Below are positions 18,901-27,496 of a stretch of DNA of 64,000 nucleotides, piece after piece (positions within the stretch are counted from its first letter, which is position 1; the number at the start of each line of letters is the position of its first letter). Source of the stretch: Versatilivorator sp963663845. Its GTDB lineage: Bacteria; Acidobacteriota; Terriglobia; Versatilivoradales; Versatilivoraceae. Both the position numbers and the translations under genes were made by a program. The stretch is from assembly GCA_963663845.2 (NCBI GenBank), contig OY760650.2, forward strand, positions 3,162,001 to 3,226,000, given 5' to 3'. A model generated the notes under the pieces. It saw nothing but the letters and a program-made list of their open reading frames with translations. It was not told where the DNA came from and did not search any database.

Positions 18901-19705
18901 GCTTGAGGGCCTCGAGCTGGCGGGAAACCTCCTCGGTGATGTCGTTGACACGGAGCAGGTTCTGCCTGGCCTGCTCCAGCTTCGAGGCAGCCAGCTTGCG
19001 CTTGACCTTGAATCGGGTGACGCCCGCGGCCTCCTCGATGATGGCCCGTCGATCGGAGGGTTTGGAGCTGAGGATCAGTCCTACCCGGTCCTGCTCGATC
19101 AGCGCGTAGGAATCCGGCCCCAGTCCGGTTCCCAGGAATATCTCCTGAACGTCCCGCAGCCGGACCTTCCTGCCGTTGAGCAGGTACTCGCTCGCTCCCG
19201 AACGAAAGAGGCGCCGGGAAACCACCAGCTCTCCCGGATTGGCCGGCGGGCCGGGTTGCCTTCCCTTCTTTCTGGAGGCCGGGGCCGGCCCGGCCTCGAA
19301 GGGAAGGGCCGGGCCGGATCCCTCCATCCTGGCCTCGCCCTTCCGAGGGGAGCCGTCGCGGCCGGATGCCGGGCCATTGCCGGACGAATCCGCGGTTGAG
19401 GCGGAGGGGGCGGTCGAGGCCGGCTTCTCCATGCTCTCCGGATCGAACAGGACCACGCTGACCTCGGCCAGCCCCAGGGGCAGCCGGGAGCGGGTGCCGT
19501 TGAAAATGACGTCCCGCATTCTCCCGCCGCGAAGGGTTCGGGCGCTCTGCTCCCCCAACACCCATGCGATGGCATCCGAGATGTTGCTCTTCCCGCAGCC
19601 GTTGGGCCCGACGATAGCGGCGATGCCGGTTCCGTCGAAAGTCAGCTCGGTTTTATCTGCGAAGGACTTGAACCCTTGAATCCGGATTTGCTTCAGTTTC
19701 AGCAA
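15944..19705 (-). CDS. smc: Chromosome segregation ATPase SMC
   Basis: This 1253-residue protein has all SMC parts. The N-terminal ATPase head has Walker A in VGPNGCGKSNISDAIAWVLGEQ; the two coiled-coil arms are Gln/Glu/Arg-rich, with a hinge near residues 585-720. The C-terminal head has the signature LLLSGGEKALTAIALLLAIF and Walker B FCVLDEVDAPLDD. It forms the condensin-like complex with ScpA/ScpB, not present here. Odd feature: about 65 residues of Ala/Pro/Gly/Ser-rich sequence are inserted in the N-terminal head (about residues 92-157), between the strand ending VVLFDPESM and the one resuming GELVVSRRLFRSG. Confidence 0.96.
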   Translation of the reverse strand: MLKLKQIRIQGFKSFADKTELTFDGTGIAAIVGPNGCGKSNISDAIAWVLGEQSARTLRGGRMRDVIFNGTRSRLPLGLAEVSVVLFDPESMEKPASTAPSASTADSSGNGPASGRDGSPRKGEARMEGSGPALPFEAGPAPASRKKGRQPGPPANPGELVVSRRLFRSGASEYLLNGRKVRLRDVQEIFLGTGLGPDSYALIEQDRVGLILSSKPSDRRAIIEEAAGVTRFKVKRKLAASKLEQARQNLLRVNDITEEVSRQLEALKRQAGKARRYRELSQEARELSKSLFSARARRLKAQLSRVSEQFEQLRDQVDGKQDFIQDQETHFRRENDAHFEAETALKGQREQLSRLQMDSQRDQQTIQHQKDRFDQLGVRSRENALELQLLSEQEEQLQAQAGEKQQALQEVIRQFDGLEEQYDARNREQVLRQRRLGELEASGDRLRSEQLELLSRAATLRSATLQLEEQEKQLALQAGRLENDRRQASRDRQNLADSREETGSRHALKEASLRELTGRVDGLSTELSRQQEEQVRARRQVAEKREDLSAQDQRLQSLQELAAHHAYSAESVRMLLSVADRSGGADFRTHGILADLVEVDAEHEKTVEQFVRHELEYFLVDSPSNAREGIDLLRKSGAGRSTFLFPGNGASDPVPDTLEALIRDLADRDPRLIPMSAVIRLPSQHRQRLRSALPHLFHSLIAPSYEAALEIARAHPKLTVLTPQGEVFRGQLISGGSGDQRGHLSLKREIRELDRRLESARRDLLLLEERFTALDQSVQARQEELTRVNRQSQELEKELVGSNHRLETLAGELQRLAQRERDLAGEIGSVAQERSEIGRRRHRSGSEITGAEARKTEVDQAIESNQADWRRLRDEWLQRSQQLSLIGSELAACGERKLATEADLERVRANLQACLQRRTRLNAQREEWSGQSLELQTSVRQLEETVFNRAVQRASLEAEIRIGEGRLEASRKAQAQLGEELQGWRLELDDLRNRKTQIEVDRARLASGYSHLEETCRQELGEPLESLQVEEAGEFDPETFRMAEERYLRLRNRLDSMGPVNMMALEEFQECEERFDFLNRQRQDLLDSIEDTGAAIREIDEVSCEQFQQAFDAVNLNFRESFRELFGGGRGEMKLLDPRDLLDTGIEIVAQPPGKRLQNVLLLSGGEKALTAIALLLAIFSYQPSPFCVLDEVDAPLDDVNLGRYSQKIKSMSGETQFLLITHSKRTMEAADALYGVTMEEAGVSKLVSVRMN

Positions 19706-19850
19706 TAGGAAGGCACCCTCGAAGGCTTACCGCCCACTGGATAACGTTGGGTTCGACAGGGTCGGGACAAGGTAGGATTTCATGCTGACCCGGCGAGTGT
19801 ACCACGGATGGGACAGGAGTGCAAAGCGCCCTGGAAAGGACTCGCCCGTA

Positions 19851-19880
19851 TTGACTTATCAGTGAACAGCGGTCTATTCT
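19851..19880 (+). promoter_or_regulatory. Putative sigma70 promoter of cysS
   Basis: TTGACT (19851-19856) and TATTCT (19875-19880) are 18 bp apart, about 90 bp before the cysS start, in the divergent smc-cysS gap. Confidence 0.6.
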
Positions 19881-19967
19881 AGGCCCGAAAATCGACCCGA
19901 CCCCAAGTCGTATTCGGTCGGGCGGAAGGCGCCGCCGGGCCGAGGCCCCCTGCAGGAGATTTCACTC

Positions 19968-21359
19968 GTGTTGCGGTTGTCCAATACCCTCTCCGGAAGG
20001 ATCGAACCCTTTCAGCCGCTGGAGCCCCGGCAGGTCCGAATGTACACCTGCGGTCCTACGGTGTACGACTTCGTCCACATCGGAAACCTCAGGACCTTCG
20101 TCTTCCAGGACGTTCTGAAGCGCTATCTGCGGCACAAGGGCTTCGGGGTCTTTCACGTCATGAACATCACCGACGTCGACGACAAGACCATCCGCAACTC
20201 CGAGGCGCAGACCGTCGCTCAGCTCAGAACGTTTACCGACCGCTTTACCCAGGCCTTTTTCGAGGACTGCGATCGGCTGGGCATCGAGAAGCCCGACCGG
20301 GCCGTTCACGCCACCGATCACATCGACGACATGGTGGCCCTGATCCGGCAGCTTCAGTCCGGAGGCTACACCTACGAGCAGGACGGATCGATCTATTTCC
20401 GCATCGAGGCCTTCGGGGACTACGGGAAGCTGGCCAAGCTGGACCGGGAGGGAATTCGGGTGGGGGCCCGGGTGGACGTGGACGAATACGACAAGCAGGA
20501 TGCGCGGGACTTCGTCTTGTGGAAGGCTCCCAGGAACGGGGAACCTCGATGGGAGACCCCCCTGGGTCCCGGCCGGCCGGGTTGGCACATCGAGTGTTCA
20601 GCCATGAGCATGAAATACCTGGGCGAGACCTTCGACCTGCATTGCGGAGCGGTGGATCTCATCTTTCCCCACCACGAGAACGAGATTGCTCAAAGCGAGG
20701 CCGCCACCGCCAAGCCCTTCGTGCGCTACTGGGTCCACGGGGAGCATCTCATCGTGGACGGCGAGAAGATGTCCAAGTCCAAGGGCAACTTCTTCACCCT
20801 GCGGGACCTGCTGGAGAAGGGGATTCAACCGGGAGCCATCCGCTACGCTCTGCAAAGCGTTCCCTACAAGCGCCAGCTCAACTTCACGGCGGACGCCGTC
20901 AAGCAGGCCGGGGCCTCGCTCCAGCGGCTGCGCGACTTCAGGCAGCGGATCGAAACCGAGACTCTGCCGAGGGGCGCCGGCGCCGAGCTCCAGGCCGGCT
21001 GCAAGGCGGTTCTGGAGAAGTTCGAGGAGGCCATGGACCAGGACCTCAACACGGCCCAGGCCCTGGCCGCCATCTTCGACTGGGTGCGCGAGGTCAATAC
21101 CGCCCTGGCGGCCGGCCGGGTCCATGACGGCGACGGCTCGGCGATTCTGGCGACCATGGACAGGCTCAACCGGGTCCTGCCGCTGTGGGAGTCTGAAGAA
21201 CCCGGGCCGGACCCCCGCATCCAAGGCCTGATCGAGCAAAGAAGCCGGGCGCGGCAGGCCCGAGACTTCGCCCTGGCCGACGAGCTCCGCAACCGGATCT
21301 TCGACCTGGGCTACCTGGTCGAGGACACCAGGGACGGCGTCCGCTGGAAGAAGCGATAG
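19968..21359 (+). CDS. cysS: Cysteinyl-tRNA synthetase
   Basis: This 463-residue class I synthetase charges tRNA(Cys). The Zn-binding N-terminal motif MYTCGPTVYDFVHIGNLRTF includes the HIGN signature. GWHIECSAMSMKYLG and HHENEIAQSEA carry further Zn ligands, and KMSKSKGNF is the KMSKS loop. Full family length. The start is GTG 19968 with CAGGAGAT about 9 bp upstream. It is divergent from smc. Confidence 0.97.
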   Translation: MLRLSNTLSGRIEPFQPLEPRQVRMYTCGPTVYDFVHIGNLRTFVFQDVLKRYLRHKGFGVFHVMNITDVDDKTIRNSEAQTVAQLRTFTDRFTQAFFEDCDRLGIEKPDRAVHATDHIDDMVALIRQLQSGGYTYEQDGSIYFRIEAFGDYGKLAKLDREGIRVGARVDVDEYDKQDARDFVLWKAPRNGEPRWETPLGPGRPGWHIECSAMSMKYLGETFDLHCGAVDLIFPHHENEIAQSEAATAKPFVRYWVHGEHLIVDGEKMSKSKGNFFTLRDLLEKGIQPGAIRYALQSVPYKRQLNFTADAVKQAGASLQRLRDFRQRIETETLPRGAGAELQAGCKAVLEKFEEAMDQDLNTAQALAAIFDWVREVNTALAAGRVHDGDGSAILATMDRLNRVLPLWESEEPGPDPRIQGLIEQRSRARQARDFALADELRNRIFDLGYLVEDTRDGVRWKKR

Positions 21360-21505
21360 ACCCGGTTCCGAACCGACTCCCACCGAGCCGGTCTGCCCCG
21401 CGGGCGCTCCCTCGGGCAGAACAGAAAAGCTCTCCCTCCTCGTTGCTCAAATTCTCCCCGGGCATCTCTCCCTCCACAACCGGTTGACTGAATCCGACAG
21501 ATCCA

Positions 21506-21991
21506 TTGGGTCGGGCTGCCATCCGTGCGGGGGACCCGGTGCGCTCCACCTGGTTTGAAAAGGGAAAACGTTGGCTTGCCGGATGGCGCTTCGCCCGGTC
21601 CCGGGACCCGGGCCGGCCCAACACCTCCGAAACCGGCATGAAAGGAGAATTGGTCGCCTATGCCTACCTGAAGCGGCGAGGGTATCGGATTGTCGCCCAC
21701 CGCTACCGCAGCTGCTCGGGGGAGATCGATCTCATTGGTTGGGACGGTGACATCCTGGCCTTCATCGAGGTGAAATATCGCCGGAATCGTCTCTACGGAG
21801 GTCCCGAGGAAGCGGTGGACCTTGCCAAGCAGCGGCAGATCTGCGGGGCAGCCGCCGACTATCGCCGCGGACTTCGCCGCCGGGCGGCTGCCTGGCGCTT
21901 CGACATCGTGGGCATTCAAGGGAGCTGGGCGGACCCGGAAGTCTTCCTCATCAAGGACGCCTTCAGGGAGCCGGGGAGGGTCGGTTGGTAG
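21506..21991 (+). CDS. YraN family (UPF0102) endonuclease-like protein
   Basis: Up to 161 residues. The core from about residue 44 onward (GMKGELVAYAYLKRRGYRIVAHRYRSCSGEIDLIGWDGDILAFIEVKYRR) contains the GEIDLI and EVKYR motifs of the PD-(D/E)xK-like YraN family. That fold is shared with Holliday-junction resolvases, but activity in most members is unproven. The first ~40 residues are basic and not typical, so the true start may be later. It ends 3 bp before an isolated CRISPR repeat. Confidence 0.85.
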   Translation: MGRAAIRAGDPVRSTWFEKGKRWLAGWRFARSRDPGRPNTSETGMKGELVAYAYLKRRGYRIVAHRYRSCSGEIDLIGWDGDILAFIEVKYRRNRLYGGPEEAVDLAKQRQICGAAADYRRGLRRRAAAWRFDIVGIQGSWADPEVFLIKDAFREPGRVGW

Positions 21992-21994
21992 CCC

Positions 21995-22023
21995 CCGTTC
22001 CCCGCAGGCGCGGGGATGAACCG
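21995..22023 (+). repeat. Isolated CRISPR repeat copy at the left edge of the CRISPR-Cas locus
   Basis: The 29 bases match the array repeat at 28 positions (T to C at position 2). It is 9.8 kb from the array, in the same orientation, right after the yraN stop and 174 bp before the first DUF29 gene. Confidence 0.9.
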
Positions 22024-22129
22024 GCGACGCTCAAGCAACAGAGGCTTTCGATCAACCCATTGCATGCGGCCGCCGGCCTCTTCTCTCAGGGGCGAGCCCC
22101 CCTGGGATTCTCGCGTTTCCCGCAGGGTC

Positions 22130-22158
22130 TTGACTTCAGAAGCAAACGGCGGCATAAA
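22130..22158 (+). promoter_or_regulatory. Promoter of the left DUF29 gene
   Basis: TTGACT (22130-22135), 17 bp, CATAAA (22153-22158). The same hexamers and spacing, within CTTGACTTC and GCATAAAC, occur before the right DUF29 gene. Confidence 0.65.
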
Positions 22159-22197
22159 CATGGCAACCCACCGCTTCACAAAGTCTGGAGGAAGACC

Positions 22198-22815
22198 ATG
22201 GCGACCGTTGCCGGAATTCCCGACACTCAGCAAGCTCGAGAGCAAAAGGGCCTCTACGATCGGGACTACTACACCTGGGCCCGGCAGCAGGCGGACGCCT
22301 TGAGGCGTCGCGATTTCGACGCTGTTGATTGGGAGAAGGTTACGGAGGAGATTGAAGCCTTGGTCAGGGGAGAAGAAAGCAGCCTCAGAAGCCAGTACAC
22401 CCGGATCATCGAGCATATGCTGAAGCTTCAATACCGCCAGGCTACGGAAATCGATCCGGTGGCGGGCTGGGAAAATTCCGTGGACAATGCCCGTACAGAG
22501 ATCGATGAACTATTGGAAGAAAGTCCTGGATTGAAGGACAAGCGCGATCCATTGTTTCAGGAGGCTTGGCCCCGCGCTAGAAGAAGAGCCATCAAGGCCC
22601 ACGTGAACCGTGCAACGGCAACGATCCGGAATGACTCGTTGCGCCACCGCGAACGCAAGCGGCTGACCCGTGAATGGAACCGCGCACTGCCTCGGGAAAA
22701 CCCCTATACCCGCCAGCAAGCTGAAGATTCAGACTGGCTTCCTCAGCGGCTACGCTTGACCAACCGTCCTCAGAGCCGACAGCAGCCCACCTCCAACATC
22801 GACAGGACTCATTGA
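22198..22815 (+). CDS. DUF29 domain protein, left paralogue
   Basis: This 205-residue helical protein of the DUF29 family has no known function. Family segments seen are LYDRDYYTWARQQADALRRRDF, AVDWEKVTEEIEAL, LRSQYTRIIEHMLKLQY, and a C-terminal REWNRALPRENPYT. ATG 22198 is chosen because GGAGGA stands 5 bp upstream; the longer frame reads through the CRISPR repeat. Roughly half its residues are identical by eye to the second DUF29 protein at 40868-41473. The two genes lie at opposite ends of the CRISPR-Cas locus, each behind a CRISPR repeat and matching promoter. A role connected with CRISPR is inference only. Confidence 0.85.
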   Translation: MATVAGIPDTQQAREQKGLYDRDYYTWARQQADALRRRDFDAVDWEKVTEEIEALVRGEESSLRSQYTRIIEHMLKLQYRQATEIDPVAGWENSVDNARTEIDELLEESPGLKDKRDPLFQEAWPRARRRAIKAHVNRATATIRNDSLRHRERKRLTREWNRALPRENPYTRQQAEDSDWLPQRLRLTNRPQSRQQPTSNIDRTH

Positions 22816-22833
22816 AGGCCAACTTCGAGCCTT

Positions 22834-23367
22834 CTACCCATAAGACTCGCCGGATTCACTGGACACCGGCGCTTGCCACCCCGAGGCCTGGGCCGCAAGC
22901 ACGATGCGGGCGCACGCTTCCGCATCCGACCCGGGATCATGGTGTCGCAACAGGATGCGGAGCCGCCGGCAGACACTGGGCAAACCTGTCGGGTAGATGC
23001 TCCACTGGGAGCGCGCAAGCTCCACCGTGCATGTGAACGGCAGCGCCGGCACGCGAATTCCGTACATGGCGCAACAGGCTCGGAGCACCCTGCTGTCAAA
23101 ACGCGCGTTGTGGGCTGCGATGAACTCCACCGTATCGAACCAGGGGAGCAGTGTCGGCCAGAGATTGCCAAAGGTGGGCGCGTTGCGCACATCTTGCCAA
23201 TGGAGGCCATGAATATGAGAGAACTCGAACCGCGATGTCGGCGGCCGGATCAGGAATGAACGCGTAGCCTCAACTTTCCCGTTGCTCCCCTTTGCGAGGC
23301 CCACCGCGCAGGCACTGACCCTCTGAGCATTGGCAGTCTCGAAATCGATAGCGACGAAAGAATTCAT
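22834..23367 (-). CDS. Stand-alone DnaQ-like 3'-5' exonuclease (DEDDh)
   Basis: This 177-residue exonuclease domain has all DEDDh catalytic residues visible: D8 and E10 in VAIDFETAN, D91 in HNARFDSRV, H143 and D148 in HDPGSD. It degrades single-stranded 3' ends with two metal ions. It starts 99 bp from cas3 and is divergent from it. DnaQ-type nucleases trim prespacers in type I-E adaptation, and in some systems the domain is fused to Cas2. Here Cas2 is unfused, so a separate trimming enzyme encoded beside cas3 is a reasonable inference. A general repair or proofreading role remains possible. Confidence 0.85.
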   Translation of the reverse strand: MNSFVAIDFETANAQRVSACAVGLAKGSNGKVEATRSFLIRPPTSRFEFSHIHGLHWQDVRNAPTFGNLWPTLLPWFDTVEFIAAHNARFDSRVLRACCAMYGIRVPALPFTCTVELARSQWSIYPTGLPSVCRRLRILLRHHDPGSDAEACARIVLAAQASGWQAPVSSESGESYG

Positions 23368-23466
23368 CGCTCAAGACGGTATCATATGGCTTTCCGCATG
23401 GTCCAAGTCCAGGGCGGTCAGCAACGGTCACTTCAATCATCGGTTCATGAGGGCTGCTCCGAAAAA

Positions 23467-25983
23467 ATGACACCAGAACAAATCGGCGCGTGGCCAGGCA
23501 AATTGATCGACGGATGCACCCATCCCGCCCTTTGGCACATGCTCGACGTGGGCGCGGTGGCGGCCTGCCTGACCGACCGCAGGCCACTGATCGGGACCCG
23601 AAAAGCCGACCGGGCGGCGTCTTTTCTTGTCGCCTTGCACGATCTCGGGAAGTTCAGCACTTCTTTTCGCGCCATGTTGCTTGGCCTGCCTTACACGGGC
23701 CTCAGGCACTGGCAGCACAGCTATCGGCTGCTGTGCGATCATGACGGTCTCCTCTCCGACAGGCTGGGAGCGACAAAGGGCGTCCGGCGAATACTGTATG
23801 CCGCCGTCGCCGGGCATCATGGAGGCCCGCCGGAGCACCTGGACTATCGAAAGTCCGGGGATCAGGCCAAGCAGATCGGAGCCGAGGCCTCCCGAATTGC
23901 CGGCGAGGCCATCGAGGCTGTCGCGTCCCGGTTTCCCGGAGCCTCCCTGGAGGGAATGACGGAACCCGAAGCCCGGCGATTGTCGTGGGCATTGTCCGGT
24001 CTGACCGTTCAAGCGGACTGGATCGGCTCCAATTCGGAGTGGTTCGGTCCCCAGGGTCCCGAAACTCCAATTGTCATCTATTGGAAAAATGCCCTTGCCA
24101 GGGCGGAAGCCGCGATCGCCAAGGCCGGTTTGCATTCTGCCCGCCCGTCACCTGAGGGAACCGAAGTGGTTCTGCCTGCGTCCGCCGAGCTTCGTCCGAT
24201 GCAGGCGGCCGCAGCGAAGATCGAATTGCCGGATGGACCTGTGCTCGCACTGATCGAAGATGCGACAGGCTCCGGCAAGACCGAGGCAGCGCTCATCCTT
24301 GCGTCTCGCATGATGGCGGCAGGCAAGGGGGATGGTTTCTTTTTCGCCCTCCCGACCATGGCGACGTCGAACGCCATGCTGGGGCGCCTGGAAGCTATCG
24401 CGCCGCGGCTATTCGATGGCCGGCCCTCTCTGGCGCTGACCCATGGAAGAGCCGGGATGCATGAACGGTTCCGCGAGATCCTGGGGCGCGACGGGTCCGA
24501 CCCGGGCGGGGGACCGAGTTGCGGTTCGTGGCTGGCTAACGACCGCCGCCGGATTCTTCTGGCCGACATCGGAGTGGGGACTATCGACCAGGCGTTGATG
24601 GCGGTGCTGCCGACCCGTTTCAACACGCTACGCCTGCGGGCATTGTCAGGACACATTCTCATCGTCGATGAAGCCCACGAATTCGACCCCTACATGGAGG
24701 CCCAACTGCAGCGCTTGCTGCAGTTCCACGCCATGTTGGGCGGCTCCGTGATCGTCATGACGGCAACCTTGCCGTTGGGTATGCGGGCCGGCTATGCCAA
24801 GGCCTTTCAGCAGGGTCTCGGTCTCCGCAGATCTTGCGAGGTCGAGGGTCAGGCTTATCCAATGCTGAACGTCATCGGCCGAAGCATCGACAGCGTGGAA
24901 CCCGATGCCGTTCCGGCCACCTGCCGCGACCTCGCCGTGCGGCGGCTGGAAGATGAAGACGCTGCCGTGCGGCTATTGCAAGCCGGCAGCCGAAAAGGGA
25001 TGGCCTGCGTATGGATACGCAATTCCGTCAATGGCGCCATTGCTTCGGCCATGGCCCTGCGCGAAGCGGGGCTCCAGGTCGATGTCTTGCATGCACGGTT
25101 TACGGTGGCCGACCGGCTGAAACAAGAAGGCGCCGTTCAGAGGTGTTTCGGGCGGGATGGCTTCGGCAGGGCGGGAAGGGTGTTGGTGGCGACCCAGGTG
25201 GTCGAGGCTTCGCTGGATCTGGATTTCGACCTGATGGTCACCGATCTGGCCCCGATCGGGTCGCTGGTCCAGCGGGCTGGGCGTCTGTGGCGGCACATGG
25301 ACCTGCGTCCGGCGTCGAAGCGTCCGTCGGCGGCGCCCGTTTTGCACGTTCTGTCGCCGGACCCGGATCGGGTGGACGGCGCGGACTGGATGAAGCGAGT
25401 CCTTGGGTCGGGAGCCCTGGTCTATCCTCAGGATGTGCAGTGGCGCACCGCCAGGGCGCTGTTCGATCAGGGGGTGATCCGCGCACCGGGCGGTTTGCGC
25501 GATTTGATCGAGACGGTGCACGGAGATGAACTCCCCGAGGTGCCAGATGTGCTGCAGGGGTACGAGTTCGAAACGATCGGCCGGAAGATGACCGAGGCCC
25601 AGCAGGCCTTCAACCAGGTGCTCGACGCGGAGGACTCCTACGACCAACCCCAGATGCAGCGCGTCTTTGACGACGACCGGTTCCCGACGCGCCTGGGATT
25701 GCCGCAGGTGACGTTGCGGCTGGCTCGTGAAGAGAACGGGAAGCTGGTGCCGTGGTCGGGGGAAGACCTGTTCGGCTGGAGACTGTCCGAAGTACTGGTT
25801 TCGGCTGTGCGTTACCGGAACCTGGAAGGCGTGGACCAGGAGCGCCCGGAAATCAGAGTTGTGCTTGAGGACTGGCCGGATTGGATGCGGAAGCGGGGGG
25901 GCGTGGCTCCGGTCGAGGAGAGCGGAAAGATTTGCGACGGGTTGCAGTACAATAGCGATCTGGGAATTGTTTTCACGGAATGA
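23467..25983 (+). CDS. cas3: CRISPR-associated helicase-nuclease Cas3 (type I-E)
   Basis: This 838-residue protein is recruited by Cascade to unwind and shred target DNA. The N-terminal HD nuclease has the H58-D59 pair in LHDLGKFS and a later AGHHGG. The SF2 helicase has Walker A TGSGKT (K271), DEAH at 401-404, SAT-like TATLP and motif VI QRAGRLWRH. A longer upstream frame exists; ATG 23467 matches where the HD domain begins. First gene of a co-directional eight-gene cas operon, with a 24-bp gap to cas8e. Confidence 0.95.
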   Translation: MTPEQIGAWPGKLIDGCTHPALWHMLDVGAVAACLTDRRPLIGTRKADRAASFLVALHDLGKFSTSFRAMLLGLPYTGLRHWQHSYRLLCDHDGLLSDRLGATKGVRRILYAAVAGHHGGPPEHLDYRKSGDQAKQIGAEASRIAGEAIEAVASRFPGASLEGMTEPEARRLSWALSGLTVQADWIGSNSEWFGPQGPETPIVIYWKNALARAEAAIAKAGLHSARPSPEGTEVVLPASAELRPMQAAAAKIELPDGPVLALIEDATGSGKTEAALILASRMMAAGKGDGFFFALPTMATSNAMLGRLEAIAPRLFDGRPSLALTHGRAGMHERFREILGRDGSDPGGGPSCGSWLANDRRRILLADIGVGTIDQALMAVLPTRFNTLRLRALSGHILIVDEAHEFDPYMEAQLQRLLQFHAMLGGSVIVMTATLPLGMRAGYAKAFQQGLGLRRSCEVEGQAYPMLNVIGRSIDSVEPDAVPATCRDLAVRRLEDEDAAVRLLQAGSRKGMACVWIRNSVNGAIASAMALREAGLQVDVLHARFTVADRLKQEGAVQRCFGRDGFGRAGRVLVATQVVEASLDLDFDLMVTDLAPIGSLVQRAGRLWRHMDLRPASKRPSAAPVLHVLSPDPDRVDGADWMKRVLGSGALVYPQDVQWRTARALFDQGVIRAPGGLRDLIETVHGDELPEVPDVLQGYEFETIGRKMTEAQQAFNQVLDAEDSYDQPQMQRVFDDDRFPTRLGLPQVTLRLAREENGKLVPWSGEDLFGWRLSEVLVSAVRYRNLEGVDQERPEIRVVLEDWPDWMRKRGGVAPVEESGKICDGLQYNSDLGIVFTE

Positions 25984-26007
25984 CGTGCGAAGCCTGACGT
26001 GGCAGCC

Positions 26008-27483
26008 ATGCTGAACCTTATCTCCGACCCCTGGATTCCAGTCCTTCGCCGTTCCGGATGCGACACCATCCGTCCAGACCAGATCGCCGAACCCGATGTC
26101 CTTCGTCCCGACTGGCCTCGCCCCGATCTCAACCTCGCCTGCTATGAGCTGCTCATCGGTCTGGTATACCTTGCACATCCGCCCAACGGCAGCGACGACC
26201 GTGCCAACCCTCCGGACGCCGCCTCGCTCCGGGCGGCCATGAAACCCCTGGCGCCGGCCTTCAACCTGTTGGGCAATGGCCCGCGCTTCCTGCAGGACCT
26301 GGAGCCGCTGGAAGGTGAGGGGAATCCTCCGGATATGCTGTTCATCGACAGTGCGGGTGAGAGTACGGCCAGGAAAAACGCCGACCTGATGGTGCGCCGA
26401 GGGCGCTATCCGGCGCTACCGTTGCCGCTGGCGGCCATGGCGCTCTACACGCTGCAGGCCTTCGCGCCGGCCGGCGGCGCGGGGAATCGCACCTCCATGC
26501 GCGGCGGAGGTCCGATGGTGACCCTCGTGAAGCCAGCCGAAGAAGGACTATGGCCGCTGGTTTGGGCGAACGTGCCGCAAGGCCCGTCCTTGGAGCCGCG
26601 CGACCTTGAAGCATTGCCATGGATGAGATTTACCGAAACCTCCAAGCCTGTCGGTAAGAAGCCCCGGGTCACAGTGCCCGCCAGCGACAGCCAATCAAGG
26701 ATCGACCCCGAGGTGTTTTTTGGCCAGCCCCGCAGATTGTGCTTGGTGGCCCGGGATGGCGCGGTGACACAAGTCATTCAGGAACCGTGGGGCACGAACT
26801 ACCAGCACTGGCGTCATCCGCTGACGCCCTACTACAGAAAGGACGACGAGTTCTTGCCGCGTCATCCCAAGCCGGGAAGTTTCGGCTATCGAAACTGGCG
26901 AGGAGTGATCCTTCAGAGTGACAGCGGTCTGCGGCCGCGGACGCTGGAGCAGTATCTGCGCGATATTGAATGGGCGCACTGCAGCCTGATCGTGGCGGGC
27001 TGGGCGATGAAGAACATGAATCCGCTCGATTTCCTCTGGTCGGAACAGCCCGTGTTCACCCTGTCCAAGGACGACGAAAGTCGCGCCGAGGCGTCGGTGG
27101 AAGCATCCGAACAGGCCGGCTTCGCGGTGGCAGTCTGCGTAGAAGACGGCGTCGGGGATGGCGATGTAAAATCGGGCGCCGGCCAACGAGCGCGGGAGGC
27201 GTTTTTTGCCGAGACGCAAGGTCCGTTCGAAGAGATGCTCGCATCAATGTCGGCAGGTGAACCCTTCGTACCGGGGGAATGGGTCAAGACGCTCCGACGG
27301 GCGGCGCTGCCGATCTTTGACCGGGAGGTCTTGCCGGGGCTGGCGGACCTTGCAGACACCCGCCGAGACGATGCCATCAGGGCGCGATCGAAACTGAAGG
27401 CTGCCTTCGAAGGGCGGCCACCTTTCGGAAAGAAGATCTTCGATCCGCTTGGGTTGGAGAGGCCGTCCAGGCCGTCTGGATAG
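26008..27483 (+). CDS. cas8e: Cascade large subunit Cas8e (Cse1/CasA)
   Basis: This protein of about 491 residues begins MLNLISDPWIPVLRRSG, the CasA N-terminal signature. Central segments HPPNGSDDRANPPDAASLR and PLPLAAMALYTLQAFAPAGGAGNRTSMRGGGP fit the family. Cas8e recognises the PAM and helps recruit Cas3. A GTG at 25999 would add three residues; ATG 26008 fits the family start better. It is followed 13 bp later by cas11. Confidence 0.93.
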   Translation: MLNLISDPWIPVLRRSGCDTIRPDQIAEPDVLRPDWPRPDLNLACYELLIGLVYLAHPPNGSDDRANPPDAASLRAAMKPLAPAFNLLGNGPRFLQDLEPLEGEGNPPDMLFIDSAGESTARKNADLMVRRGRYPALPLPLAAMALYTLQAFAPAGGAGNRTSMRGGGPMVTLVKPAEEGLWPLVWANVPQGPSLEPRDLEALPWMRFTETSKPVGKKPRVTVPASDSQSRIDPEVFFGQPRRLCLVARDGAVTQVIQEPWGTNYQHWRHPLTPYYRKDDEFLPRHPKPGSFGYRNWRGVILQSDSGLRPRTLEQYLRDIEWAHCSLIVAGWAMKNMNPLDFLWSEQPVFTLSKDDESRAEASVEASEQAGFAVAVCVEDGVGDGDVKSGAGQRAREAFFAETQGPFEEMLASMSAGEPFVPGEWVKTLRRAALPIFDREVLPGLADLADTRRDDAIRARSKLKAAFEGRPPFGKKIFDPLGLERPSRPSG

Positions 27484-27496
27484 GCAGGGAGGACGC

